A DNA stretch of 64,000 nt from Nitrospira sp. (GTDB lineage: Bacteria > Nitrospirota > Nitrospiria > Nitrospirales > Nitrospiraceae): the NCBI GenBank assembly GCA_018242725.1, contig JAFEBI010000001.1, positions 129,008-193,007 on the forward strand, given 5' to 3'. The notes below the pieces were generated by a model. That model did no database searches and was not told where the DNA came from. It saw nothing but the letters and a program-made list of their open reading frames with translations. Shown piece after piece: positions 51,940 to 61,173 of this stretch (position 1 is the first letter of the stretch; the number at the start of each line of letters is the position of its first letter). The translations under genes were made by a program, and so were the position numbers.

Positions 51940-53451
51940 TTAATTTACCTGCACTGCGTCGTGAGGAGTATTGGCCGTACGATAGCCCTGTCGAAGCACT
52001 TCGGCCTCTCGCTCGGCAATCGCTTCCAACGTCGGGGCCACCTCGCGGACAAACTCTACAAATCGGTCCACCTTGAGCAAGAAGAAGTCATAGGTCCCTG
52101 AGAGCGATCGTGGTTCCTGAAACCAGAACGCGACAAGCTCAGCAAGTGGCACATGCACCTCCGTGAGTCCTCGGTAGGACTCGGGGAACATTTCCGTAAT
52201 CTCCCCACCCCAATGAAGAATCTCATGCGGAAGATAGACCGACCGATAGAGATCCAGCTCATCGACATTCGCGTGGCTTTGACTCCATTCTTTTCCATTG
52301 GGCTCTGTCCTGCCGACTACAACTCGCGCATACCGATCATAGGCTTCTGCAAGCGCCAGTTTGTCAGCGAGCGAAAGGTTGTTTCGCTCGCTGGATACGG
52401 CCGAGGATTCTGATGCTGCATCGTTCTTCACGTTCATACATCGAACGCCGGTGGAATAGCGCCGGGTGAACCGGACAAACTCCTCGACAATCAATTCCTC
52501 TGATTTCATATCAACCTCCAAGGCTATGCCCTTGAGGTTGGTCAGCTGAGGCTGAGCTAAAATCTGATCCAGCATCTCGAATAAGACCGGAGGAATGGGC
52601 GCTGCATGGGCATCCGTCCATGCTGGAAGGACACCATTGGAGTCTGACCGGACCTGTGCGGGTACGGTGTCTACCTGTGACTCATGGATAGCCACTCCCG
52701 CTACATGAATCTCAACAACACGGTCCAGAGGAAACTCGTCGAGAAAGGCTTGGACGAATGTCTCCAATGATCTCGTTCGATACGCCCCCGAATACCGAAA
52801 TACGGTCCAGAGATGACCCACATCCAAAACGAGCCCGCAGGGAGCCAATTCAGTTATAAGACGAAAGTACGTGGGGATCGGGAGAGTCCCCGCCACAAAA
52901 TAGGTGAGCGGTGGCATCTCTAGCAACAGCAGCGGCACACCCCCATTCCCTAACGCACACCGTTCATCTAAGAGCAGCTGAATCTGCCACGCATTCTCCG
53001 CCACCATTTCAGCACTGGCTGGCGTATAGAGAGGGGGGAGATAGGTTCCGAACGAATAGCCTGCCAGGTATTTTGTCGCACATTCATGATTGAGCCATGC
53101 GCTCTGAAGAATCTGCAGATGGGTGATCGCATCATCCAGCTCCTGCCGACCGGCCCAAGCACCAGCCATTTCAGGCCGAGTTATCCACAGCCCTTCACCG
53201 TGATAGGCAAGGAGACGTTGACCGACCTGCTCTCTCACCGCCTGTAATGCCGCCGGCTCCGTATAAAATACTTCAAAATAGCCGGGTGGCACTTGACGTG
53301 CTTGTAGACTTCGCAGCAAGCTAGTGAGCTCTGGGGCGTGGACATCCACGGACAGCCCTAACCCATGAACCGGAATGCGCCTCACACGACGAATAAATTC
53401 TTTGTGAGACAGGCTTGTCACCCTCATATATCCCATTTTGTCGATCGGCAA
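51940..53451 (-). CDS. DUF692/MNIO-family multinuclear iron enzyme with C-terminal extension
   Basis: 503 residues. The first 330 form an MNIO (DUF692) TIM barrel: VHGLGLSVD (28-36), His84 in AYHGEGLW, Glu178 in LLLLEMPP, Asp210/His213 in LVLDVGHLW, EIHVAGVAIHE (248-258), the DAHAAPIP loop (280-287) and ALEVD (310-314). These are the ligand positions of the two or three irons used by MbnB, TglH and other MNIOs to modify cysteines in peptides. Residues 340-503 are an extra helical domain (SVYLPHEILHWGGEITEMFP, FFLLKVDRFVEFVREVAP) of unknown type, perhaps replacing the usual separate partner protein. No precursor peptide gene is evident nearby. Confidence 0.8.
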   Translation of the reverse strand: MPIDKMGYMRVTSLSHKEFIRRVRRIPVHGLGLSVDVHAPELTSLLRSLQARQVPPGYFEVFYTEPAALQAVREQVGQRLLAYHGEGLWITRPEMAGAWAGRQELDDAITHLQILQSAWLNHECATKYLAGYSFGTYLPPLYTPASAEMVAENAWQIQLLLDERCALGNGGVPLLLLEMPPLTYFVAGTLPIPTYFRLITELAPCGLVLDVGHLWTVFRYSGAYRTRSLETFVQAFLDEFPLDRVVEIHVAGVAIHESQVDTVPAQVRSDSNGVLPAWTDAHAAPIPPVLFEMLDQILAQPQLTNLKGIALEVDMKSEELIVEEFVRFTRRYSTGVRCMNVKNDAASESSAVSSERNNLSLADKLALAEAYDRYARVVVGRTEPNGKEWSQSHANVDELDLYRSVYLPHEILHWGGEITEMFPESYRGLTEVHVPLAELVAFWFQEPRSLSGTYDFFLLKVDRFVEFVREVAPTLEAIAEREAEVLRQGYRTANTPHDAVQVN

Positions 53452-53592
53452 ACTGACGTCCTAGTGTATGCCTTCAAACCATTGAATGACAAGGATTTCA
53501 CGTCACTAAGGCCTGCAAAAACCGTCTGCTATACTTGGCATACATTGCGGCCGGGCGCGCAGATTCGTGAGAAGAAAGGACCTGGCTGAGCG

Positions 53593-54369
53593 ATGCTGGA
53601 GCAGGATATTCCACGGCTGACAGAGGGGGATCCACAGACCATCCTGGTTGGCCATATGATGACACCCGGTGTAGTCCAGATTCCCGGAGATGTATCGGTC
53701 ACTGAAGCGGCCTCACTACTAGAGCGCGAGCGGATGCCCTGCCTGTTGGTCAAAGATACCGAATGGCGTTTCGGACTCATGACTCCGACCGACATCGTCA
53801 AGAAGGTCGTGGCTCAAGGACTTGAGCCGGACGATGTTGAAGTACGGACCATCATGACTCGGCCGGTCCAATTTATTGAGTACGATCGAGCCATTGAAGA
53901 GGCCTCTACCCTCATGATGTCCTCGGGGACGCCAATCCTCATCGTCACCAAAGAAAATCAGCCGGTCGGGGTATTGACCGCTCGAGACCTGGTGCTGTCA
54001 CCCAAGCGATGTGCGGCCAATATTTCGGCAACCATCAGTGTGATGGAGAAAGAGGGTGCGGGAGCAGCCTATCAGAGCACCATCACCCAACTAAGCCACG
54101 CCGGTGCATCGCTGGTCTCTTCCGCCCTACTATTACCCGGGGCCCGAGTTGTTTTGGGCTTCTCTCTCTCAGAAACCATGAGCCCTCTCACCATCAGAGG
54201 CACCGTGTTGAATAACGCCGGCCTTGAAGCCGTATCGGGTGTGACCCGACCGATTTTGTCCACACCTCCCGCCGTAGAAGTCCAGTTTCTCGATCTTTCT
54301 CCTGCAGATCAGTCTCGAATCAAAGCCTGGGTGCTCGGGCGCCTTCCTCCCTCGCTCAGTTCATCGTAG
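53593..54369 (+). CDS. CBS-domain pair fused to a PilZ-like domain
   Basis: 258 residues. The two CBS motifs are VGHMMTPGVVQIPGDVSVTE with FGLMTPTDIVKK, and VRTIMTRPVQFIEYDRAIEE with VGVLTARDLV. Residues 145-255 are a beta-rich domain (GARVVLGFSLSETMSPLTIR, VEVQFLDLSPADQSRIKAWV), the outline of PilZ, though the Arg-rich cyclic-di-GMP motif is not obvious. It could sense adenylates and a second ligand. It is divergent from the MNIO gene with 140 bp between. Confidence 0.75.
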   Translation: MLEQDIPRLTEGDPQTILVGHMMTPGVVQIPGDVSVTEAASLLERERMPCLLVKDTEWRFGLMTPTDIVKKVVAQGLEPDDVEVRTIMTRPVQFIEYDRAIEEASTLMMSSGTPILIVTKENQPVGVLTARDLVLSPKRCAANISATISVMEKEGAGAAYQSTITQLSHAGASLVSSALLLPGARVVLGFSLSETMSPLTIRGTVLNNAGLEAVSGVTRPILSTPPAVEVQFLDLSPADQSRIKAWVLGRLPPSLSSS

Positions 54370-54448
54370 ACTGTCCTGTTTGCATCAATCTTTGACCTGG
54401 ATCCATTCCATTGGTAAGCTCTCTTATCATTCACACACAAGGACAACC

Positions 54449-55504
54449 ATGACGATGTCCAGCAAGCCTGCATCGCTCCGATCCCGCCCCGCCTTATCGC
54501 GAGAGGATATCCTCCATCAAATCAGCCTCCTCCTCGATAGCCCGGAAGACGACCTCCATGCCGCACTCATGCGTGAGCTCATGACAGGACTATTGAAGCT
54601 GCATGAGGCACAGTTGGATCTGTTGGACGTCAAGATCGTCAACCGCGCGGTCAAAGAGCTCCGCCATGCCTTCGGTGTATTCCATGGGTATCGCGATCGA
54701 CAAAAAGTGAGTATTTTCGGCTCGGCACGGACTCCCTCCGACGATCCCAATTATCATCTGGCCCACCAATTCTCCCAGGCCATTGTGCGAGCGGGATTCA
54801 TGGTCATTACCGGAGGTGCCGACGGCATCATGCGTGCCGCGCAGGAGGGCGCGGGACGTGAGCACAGCTTCGGCGTCAACATCATGTTGCCGTTCGAACA
54901 GGGACCGAACTCGACGATCGCCGACGACCCGAAACTGATCACCTTCAAGTATTTTTTTACCCGCAAGTTGATGTTCCAAAAGGAAGCCAATGCCATCGCG
55001 CTGTTCCCTGGAGGGTTCGGCACACATGACGAGGGATTTGAAATCCTGACGCTCGCTCAGACAGGGAAGAGCGATCCGCAGCCGATCGTCTGCCTGCAGG
55101 CTCCCGGCTGTGACTATTGGGACGATTGGGCGGCATTCATCACGAGACAACTCTTGCGCCGCAACCTGATCAATGAGGAAGACCTGGCTCTCTTCACCAT
55201 CGTGACCTCCGCCGATGAAGCCGTGAGCCACATTCTCCGCTTCTATCGGCGCTATCACTCCATGCGATTTGTGGGTAGGCAACTGGCCATGCGACTGAAA
55301 CAGCCCATTGCTGCCGAACAACTTGAACAAATTCGAGAACGCTTTTCCGATCTACTCTCCGACGGCACCTTTGAACAGAGCGGCCCACTGCAAGAAGAAC
55401 TCGATGAACCGGCCATACGAGAGCTCCCACGGCTAGTATTCAGCTTCAATCGACGCAGTGCCGGACGGCTCCGCCAACTGATTCACCACCTCAACGACTT
55501 GTAA
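54449..55504 (+). CDS. LOG-family protein (lysine-decarboxylase-like nucleotide phosphoribohydrolase)
   Basis: 351 residues from the ATG at 54449; the upstream TTG start is unlikely. The central domain has VSIFGSARTPSDDPNYH, ITGGADGIMRAAQEGA (GGG-like nucleotide loop), FGVNIMLPFEQ and the PGGFGTHDEGFEIL motif, the PGGxGTxxE signature. LOG enzymes release ribose 5-phosphate from nucleoside 5'-monophosphates. The protein has extra N- and C-terminal helical regions, like the larger LOG forms of bacteria. Role in the cell unknown. Confidence 0.88.
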   Translation: MTMSSKPASLRSRPALSREDILHQISLLLDSPEDDLHAALMRELMTGLLKLHEAQLDLLDVKIVNRAVKELRHAFGVFHGYRDRQKVSIFGSARTPSDDPNYHLAHQFSQAIVRAGFMVITGGADGIMRAAQEGAGREHSFGVNIMLPFEQGPNSTIADDPKLITFKYFFTRKLMFQKEANAIALFPGGFGTHDEGFEILTLAQTGKSDPQPIVCLQAPGCDYWDDWAAFITRQLLRRNLINEEDLALFTIVTSADEAVSHILRFYRRYHSMRFVGRQLAMRLKQPIAAEQLEQIRERFSDLLSDGTFEQSGPLQEELDEPAIRELPRLVFSFNRRSAGRLRQLIHHLNDL

Positions 55505-55570
55505 GACACTCCGATTCCATGTACAGTTGACCTGTCGTTCTACGCTAGGCATAGGTCCTCGCCGAAGTCT

Positions 55571-56449
55571 ATGGCTCCCGTATCAACCGCTCCACCATTC
55601 CACGGTCCCCCTGATATCGTCCTATACCATGCGGACTGCTTTGACGGGTTTGGAGCCGCCTGGGCCGTCTGGAAGAAGTTTCCGAACGCCAGATTTCTCC
55701 CCGTTAAACACGGCCAGCCTCCGCCTCCAGACCTCAATGATCGGCGGGTATTGATCGTCGACTTCAGCTATGCACGACCGATTCTGGAGACGATGGCCGT
55801 GGAAACTAAAGAACTCCTGATCTTGGACCACCATATCACCGCCGAACGAACCTTGGCTGGCTTTCCCCATGCCTACTTTGACCAGACCAAGTCCGGAGCA
55901 GTCTTGAGCTGGGAATGGGTTCATCGAACGACAGCACCGTGGCTGCTTCAGTACGTACAAGACAAGGACTTATGGACGTGGGCATTATCCGGCAGTCGTG
56001 AAATCAGCGCGGCATTAGCCTCCTATCCTCTTGACTTCAACTTGTGGGACAAGTTTTCGCAATCGACACTCGAGCAGGAAGGTCGAGCCATTCTCCGCTA
56101 CGAACAAGAATTAGTTGGGAAGCTGGCGGCACAGGCCGTGATGGTCTCCTTCCAGGGAGAAATCGTTCCGTCCGTCCAGAGTGCGATCCTTACGAGCCAG
56201 ATCGGCGAGCGGCTTTCTCCAGAGCATCCGTTTTGCGTCATCTGGCACGATCGGGATGGCCGTCGCTATTTCAGCATGCGTTCTCGAGCAGATGGGACGG
56301 ATGTGGGCGCGATTGCCGCCTCATTCGGCGGTGGAGGCCATACCCATGCCGCCGGATTTTCAGTTCTGTTGAGTCACGATGGATACCCCTCAAGTGACGA
56401 TCGATTGCCTCGATTGGCCACTGATCGACGCCAACACCTACAACTGTGA
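55571..56449 (+). CDS. DHH-family phosphoesterase
   Basis: 292 residues. DHH domain: VLYHADCFDGFGAAWAVWKK (18-37), VLIVDFSYARP and LLILDHHITAER (Asp86-His87-His88). The DHHA1 end is SRADGTDVGAIAASFGGGGH then THAAGF. The size and the first motif (HxDCFDGFGAAW) resemble NrnB-like oligoribonuclease or cyclic-nucleotide phosphodiesterase proteins; a nucleic-acid or small-nucleotide substrate is likely. The rhomboid gene begins 6 bp after its stop. Confidence 0.88.
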   Translation: MAPVSTAPPFHGPPDIVLYHADCFDGFGAAWAVWKKFPNARFLPVKHGQPPPPDLNDRRVLIVDFSYARPILETMAVETKELLILDHHITAERTLAGFPHAYFDQTKSGAVLSWEWVHRTTAPWLLQYVQDKDLWTWALSGSREISAALASYPLDFNLWDKFSQSTLEQEGRAILRYEQELVGKLAAQAVMVSFQGEIVPSVQSAILTSQIGERLSPEHPFCVIWHDRDGRRYFSMRSRADGTDVGAIAASFGGGGHTHAAGFSVLLSHDGYPSSDDRLPRLATDRRQHLQL

Positions 56450-56455
56450 AGAGTC

Positions 56456-57160
56456 GTGATTCCACTCCACGACGATAATCCGACCAGATTAACCCCTCTC
56501 ATGACGATGGTGTTCATCGCCATGTGCGTCGTCGTGTTTCTTTATCAGAACAATCTGTTAGAAGGACCAGCTCAGCTCTTTGCCATTCGCTATGGTGCCA
56601 TTCCATCCGTGATTTTTGGCCACGCCTCCCTCCCAGAGGAAGTGGCGGTCTCGTTTCCCGCCGTATTTACTCTCGTGACCAGCATGTTTCTGCATGGAGG
56701 CTGGATGCATCTCCTGGGGAACATGCTCTACCTATGGATTTTCGGTAACAATATTGAAGACGCCATGGGCCATGCCAAGTTCATCGCCTTCTATATCCTG
56801 TCCGGGATTCTGGCGGCACTCAGCCATGCGCTCACGGATCCCTCCTCCGAGATCCCGATGGTCGGTGCCAGCGGAGCCATTTCTGCGATACTGGGCGCAT
56901 ACCTCTTGCTTTATCCGCACGCGCGTGTCTTGGTGATGCTCCCGGCAATCGGAATGACCCGCGTGCCAGCCGGCATCGTCCTAGGCATGTGGTTCGTGAC
57001 TCAACTCATCAGCGGAGGCATGAGTGTAGGATCCACGGGCGGTGGGGTCGCGTTCTTCGCTCACATCGGCGGATTTCTTTCGGGCATGGCGTTAATCGGA
57101 CTATTCAAGCGGAAAGACGTACGGTTCTTCGCTCCTGGACGGTCAACCTGGGATCGATAG
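56456..57160 (+). CDS. Rhomboid-family intramembrane serine protease
   Basis: 234 residues with a GTG start. Six or more membrane helices are visible. The catalytic serine is Ser139 in MVGASGAISAILGAY and the histidine is His203 in AFFAHIGGFLSGM. The HxxxN motif (HLLGNMLYLWIFG, residues 85-89) supplies the oxyanion hole. All catalytic elements are intact. The first 14 residues (MIPLHDDNPTRLTP) match the usual bacterial rhomboid start. Substrates unknown. Probably co-transcribed with the DHH gene. Confidence 0.93.
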   Translation: MIPLHDDNPTRLTPLMTMVFIAMCVVVFLYQNNLLEGPAQLFAIRYGAIPSVIFGHASLPEEVAVSFPAVFTLVTSMFLHGGWMHLLGNMLYLWIFGNNIEDAMGHAKFIAFYILSGILAALSHALTDPSSEIPMVGASGAISAILGAYLLLYPHARVLVMLPAIGMTRVPAGIVLGMWFVTQLISGGMSVGSTGGGVAFFAHIGGFLSGMALIGLFKRKDVRFFAPGRSTWDR

Positions 57161-57344
57161 CTACGCAATCTAGACGCCGCCGAAGAACGTTCGCCGGCAT
57201 CCAACATTTCTCTACTTTTTCCGATCAACCAGGTTTGGCGATACGACTGTTGCCGGACAAACCGCTGATCAATGGGCCTACAGTAAGATGCACGGTCCTC
57301 TGATACTGTTGCGTCAGCACCAGCGCCTCAACCGGTGAGGCAGC

Positions 57345-57600
57345 TTACAGGACATGGTAGCGGTGCCGCTGTAATCCTGACTTCGCTAACGTTCGTTCAA
57401 TTTCGTCTTCTTTCACCAGTAGGATGGTCTCTTCTCCCCTGGCCAACATAGACTTTGGAAGTGATTCCTCTTGTGTGTCTGGTACGGAAGCAGCTGGAAA
57501 GACGGACGACCTTCCCTTTGCCCATGGTGAATTTTTCGGTTTTCTTCCTGTACCCTTCTCCCTTGGACCGATTCCAGACCGTCAAGGGACAAATCCTAAA
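57345..57600 (-). pseudogene. Remnant of a hybrid sensor kinase (kinase tail plus receiver start)
   Basis: In the 485-bp gap, the minus strand encodes SLPKSMLARGEETILLVKED followed by EIERTLAKSGLQRHRYHVL and a stop. This is the beginning of a response-regulator receiver domain (compare ETILLVEDE). A different frame just upstream gives GKGKVVRLSS, like the GKGT-x-V-RL end of a kinase ATPase domain. At least one frameshift and truncation on both sides show that it is decayed. Confidence 0.6.
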
Positions 57601-57646
57601 GGACACATCGGTCAAGAACGAACATTGGAAGGAAATAGTGGCGCCT

Positions 57647-58831
57647 TCAGCCTATTGATGGAATGACGGAGGGAGGTTTGCGGACTCGCGACAGGAATTG
57701 CTGAGCCGATGCGACTGCGGTTTCACTTTCTGCGGCCGTAAACGTTACATGACCCATCTTCCTTCCCGGACGAATCACCCGCTTACCGTACAGATGCACC
57801 GAGGCACCTGAGGTGGAAAATATTTCCTGGCCTCTCTCACCGGACAGCACGGCGGTCACCTCGTCACCAAGGAGATTCACCATGACGGCAGGGGACAGCA
57901 GCCTCACTTCACCCAATGGAAGACCACAGATCACGCGAACTTGCTGTTCAAACTGAGAAACCGTACAGGCATCCAATGTGTAATGGCCTGAGTTATGTGG
58001 ACGTGGCGCAATTTCATTGATGAGAAGGCGACCGTCTTTGGCCTGAAAGAGTTCGATGCAGAAGATTCCTATTCCATGCAACTCAGCCACAGCCCGGACG
58101 CTAAGCTCACGCGCGGCCTTGGCGTCACTGGAAGAGATGGAAGCAGGAACGACGCTATCCCGTAAAATCCCTTGCTCATGTCGATTCTCAACTACGGGAT
58201 AGACACAGGTTTCCCCACTTGCACTCCTGACGACTAGGACCGAGAGCTCCCGCACAAATGTGACAAACTGTTCGGCAATCCACCTGACTCTGGAAGATGA
58301 TGTGGTAAGGATGCGCTCGAACTGCGGGATATCAGAGGACTGCCTGATCAGCCATTGTCCTTTTCCATCGTAACCACTTCTTGCCGTTTTACAGATCAGC
58401 GGAAGGCCAAGACGACTGATCACCTGATGAAGTTGATGCTCTGATTCCACTTCAGCGAAGTCAGGAACGGGAAGCGAACAAGATGACAAGAACTCCTTCT
58501 GTGTAAGCCTGTCTTGAAGGATTTTCAGGACGGCACTGGATGGACGCAGCGTCCGATATTGCTCAAGCCATTGGCAGAGCTCGGCCGGGATATTTTCCCA
58601 TTCGAGCGTGATGGCTTGGACCGTGTCGACGAACCGGTCCCTGGTATCATGATCTGCGAAGGGTGTAGAGAATGATTGGTCCGCAACTCGATGGGCCGGT
58701 GCATCGGGATCGGGATCCCAAATGGCAACCCGATAGCCCATACGGCGAGCCGCTCCGGTAAACATTGCTCCAAGTTGTCCCCCGCCAAGCACCCCCAGCA
58801 TAGCCCCTGGTTCAAGTATCGGGTGCATCAC
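57647..58831 (-). CDS. purK: 5-(carboxyamino)imidazole ribonucleotide synthase
   Basis: 394 residues of the ATP-grasp fold: [20 protein letters not shown] (13-32), [30 protein letters not shown] (ATP-binding), [20 protein letters not shown] and [20 protein letters not shown]. It makes N5-CAIR from AIR, ATP and bicarbonate in purine synthesis. The start overlaps the purE stop by 4 bp (ATGA), so the two are coupled. Confidence 0.96.
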   Translation of the reverse strand: MMHPILEPGAMLGVLGGGQLGAMFTGAARRMGYRVAIWDPDPDAPAHRVADQSFSTPFADHDTRDRFVDTVQAITLEWENIPAELCQWLEQYRTLRPSSAVLKILQDRLTQKEFLSSCSLPVPDFAEVESEHQLHQVISRLGLPLICKTARSGYDGKGQWLIRQSSDIPQFERILTTSSSRVRWIAEQFVTFVRELSVLVVRSASGETCVYPVVENRHEQGILRDSVVPASISSSDAKAARELSVRAVAELHGIGIFCIELFQAKDGRLLINEIAPRPHNSGHYTLDACTVSQFEQQVRVICGLPLGEVRLLSPAVMVNLLGDEVTAVLSGERGQEIFSTSGASVHLYGKRVIRPGRKMGHVTFTAAESETAVASAQQFLSRVRKPPSVIPSIG

Positions 58832-59418
58832 AGTCGCCGTTTGGTCGATGACAGCTTGGTCGTGTCACGACCGACTCCATTCGCTTCAGGGGAGTGGAGA
58901 ACCGTCTCTGTCTGACTACGCCGGTACGCAATCAGCCGCTCCTCTATGTCTGGACGGCTTCCTGAAAGGATCTGTGCGGCCAGGAGACCGGCATTTTCTG
59001 CACCGCCGATCGCCACCGTTGCCACAGGGATGCCTTTGGGCATCTGAACGATGGAGAGCAATGAATCCAGGCCACGAAGGTTTTCTGTCGGAATCGGCAC
59101 ACCGATCACGGGAAGATGCGTCTTCGCAGCGAGCATTCCCGGAAGATGAGCAGCGCCGCCTGCCCCGCCGATAATAACTTGAATACCTCGTTCTGAAGCT
59201 GTGGTGGCATATTCAAAAAGTCGGTCTGGTGTCCGATGCGCTGAAACAACAAGAAGTTCATATGGAATACCCAACTCAGCTAAGATCGCCCCGGCTTTTT
59301 CAAGTATAGGAAAGTCGGACTTACTGCCCCCCAATACTCCGACAATCGGCCGACCACCCGGCGCTTTCCCACGGGTGCTGACCTGAGACTGTCGTACCGG
59401 CAGCTTGCTCTTGCCCAT
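58828..59418 (-). CDS. purE: N5-CAIR mutase
   Basis: 196 residues. The [20 protein letters not shown] region binds substrate, the catalytic region is [15 protein letters not shown], then [19 protein letters not shown] and [20 protein letters not shown]. The start ATG follows AGGAGG at 8 nt. The N-terminal 22 residues and C-terminal 25 extend beyond the usual core. First gene of the purE-purK pair, with a promoter mapped just upstream. Confidence 0.95.
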   Translation of the reverse strand: MGKSKLPVRQSQVSTRGKAPGGRPIVGVLGGSKSDFPILEKAGAILAELGIPYELLVVSAHRTPDRLFEYATTASERGIQVIIGGAGGAAHLPGMLAAKTHLPVIGVPIPTENLRGLDSLLSIVQMPKGIPVATVAIGGAENAGLLAAQILSGSRPDIEERLIAYRRSQTETVLHSPEANGVGRDTTKLSSTKRRL

Positions 59419-59474
59419 ACCATCCGCCTCCTTTGACTAAACTGAACTCACCCAATTGCCAGCTTGATGGCGGC

Positions 59475-59503
59475 ACCATAGCGAGTCCGCAGGACCGGGT
59501 CAA
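59475..59503 (-). promoter_or_regulatory. Probable purEK promoter
   Basis: TTGACC (-35, 59503-59498), a 17-bp spacer and TATGGT (-10, 59480-59475), 57 bp before the purE start. Confidence 0.5.
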
Positions 59504-59615
59504 GACAGTCCGGTTAAGCCTGAACTCCAACGATAAATCCATGGTAACGCTGACACGTTTTAGCGTTATGATCGACCTGGACGGGTTGGTTCACATTTGC
59601 TTGGAGGCTAAAAAC

Positions 59616-59647
59616 AAAGGGCCCAGGGGAGTTTCCCTGGGCCCTTT
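59616..59647 (-). terminator. Intrinsic terminator of the secretion operon
   Basis: AAAGGGCCCAGGG and CCCTGGGCCCTTT form a perfect 13-bp stem with a 6-nt loop, 33 bp after the hlyD-like stop. On the minus strand the stem is followed by TTTGTTTTT. On the plus strand only TTTT follows, so it may work both ways. Confidence 0.85.
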
Positions 59648-59679
59648 TCTAAGGAGCTTCGCGCTGCGGCGCCATTCAC

Positions 59680-61125
59680 TTACTTAGAGGCAGGCGCTGC
59701 CACCTTAGGCGCGAACATTTCAAACAGACTTGGTTCACGCTCCATGTAGTCAGGCGGGAAGAAGTTGAACCGCCGCCACAGTTCGTACCAGAGTGGAACG
59801 CGATTCATGATGACCCAACCCAGCACCTTTGTCCCCTGTCTCACTTGAGCTTGGTCTGGCCATGGTTGAGGATCATCGGGATCCGGGACGACCCAGAATC
59901 GATAGTTGCCCTTACCGTCATCGATCTGATCAACCACTTTGATGATACCCCCACGGGTACCCGCCATTAAGCCAGGCCATGCCGGCAATGGAATAGCAGG
60001 AACCCCGAAAAAGAGGATCCGAACCTTGCGTCCAGGCTTCAGAAGAGGAGAATCCAACCCCTCAGCCTTCATTTCAATTGCCGGATCAGCAGCAAGGGGA
60101 GAAATAGTGACCAAATTCTCTCCCTGCTTCACGGTCTCATTGATACCGACTTTTGCCATCTTGACGACCGTGCCGTCCATAGGGGCAAAGAGTTTTGCGG
60201 CTTCAATACGTTGCTGAACCCCCTGTTGCCGATAAGCGATGTCCGCTAACGATTCGGTTGCCTTCGCGGCTTCAGCAACAGCGGAATCACGGGACGCAAT
60301 CGCGTCCATCAACCTCTGGTTCACATCCGCTGAGACTTGATCACGACCAAAGCTCAACGATGACCTGGCCTGCTCCGCAGCCATAAGACCAGCCTGAGCC
60401 GCCTGTAAGCCAGCTTTGGTACCGATTTCAGTTTGAATCGTCAACTCAAGTTCACGTTGCGAGACCAACCCATCTCGGACCAGCTGTCGATGGCGGTCGA
60501 CATTGAGTTGGGCTGTATGCACATCGATCTTGTACTGCTCAACCTTCTGTTGAGCCTCACGCACCTTATTATCTGCTTCAACCACGCGAGCCTCCGCCGA
60601 AGGCACCGCAGCCTGGACCAATTTTTTCATTTCACCGATCCGTTTGTTCAATTGGTCTGCTCTGGCCAACGCCGCCTGACGGGTTTTCTCCAATGCCTCT
60701 TTTCGCTGTTCGAATAGAGGAAGGATCTCAGGCGCCATGAAGGTCGGATCGTAGTCCTCCAGCTCACCGACGAGTTCGCCCTTCTTGACTTTCACACCTT
60801 CATAAATATGCCAGACCTTCACTCTACCTGTGATCCGCGACTCGATGTTCTGAGGCCGATCATAGGGGGTATAGGCTGAAACCTTTCCTGATGCTTGAAT
60901 CGTTTGCGTCCAGGGAACAAACTCAAGAACGATCAAAAACAAGAGAAGAATTGTGAGAATGGCACGGGACGCCGTGAACATGCCTCTCGGTATTTGTACG
61001 GCCTGCCAGCAAGGCAACTTTGCCAATGCCGGACCTTGTTCAATTGTGATCGCTTGCAAGCCGACCCCTCGTTGAACCAGCGCACGCTCTTCACCATTAT
61101 CATGACCGCGACCTAGGCTAGCCAT
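59680..61125 (-). CDS. HlyD-type membrane-fusion (periplasmic adaptor) protein
   Basis: 481 residues. One membrane helix near residues 54-72 (ILTILLLFLIVLEFVPW) is followed by a barrel/lipoyl region (IESRITGRVKVWHIYEGVKV), a long coiled coil (residues about 130-310) and the second lipoyl half (KLFAPMDGTVVKMAKVGINE). It links an inner-membrane transporter to a TolC-type channel. The C-terminal part (PDYMEREPSLFEMFAPKVA) is longer than in HlyD. It is the last gene of the operon and lies 48 bp after the ABC gene. Confidence 0.88.
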   Translation of the reverse strand: MASLGRGHDNGEERALVQRGVGLQAITIEQGPALAKLPCWQAVQIPRGMFTASRAILTILLLFLIVLEFVPWTQTIQASGKVSAYTPYDRPQNIESRITGRVKVWHIYEGVKVKKGELVGELEDYDPTFMAPEILPLFEQRKEALEKTRQAALARADQLNKRIGEMKKLVQAAVPSAEARVVEADNKVREAQQKVEQYKIDVHTAQLNVDRHRQLVRDGLVSQRELELTIQTEIGTKAGLQAAQAGLMAAEQARSSLSFGRDQVSADVNQRLMDAIASRDSAVAEAAKATESLADIAYRQQGVQQRIEAAKLFAPMDGTVVKMAKVGINETVKQGENLVTISPLAADPAIEMKAEGLDSPLLKPGRKVRILFFGVPAIPLPAWPGLMAGTRGGIIKVVDQIDDGKGNYRFWVVPDPDDPQPWPDQAQVRQGTKVLGWVIMNRVPLWYELWRRFNFFPPDYMEREPSLFEMFAPKVAAPASK

Positions 61126-61173
61126 GGAGCCTCCATTATAAAAATACTGCTATAAATTGGCCGTTTCAACGAC

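Noticed and set aside
59433-59687. 84-codon plus-strand ORF
   Set aside because: It runs through the purEK promoter and the intrinsic terminator, so it is not a gene.
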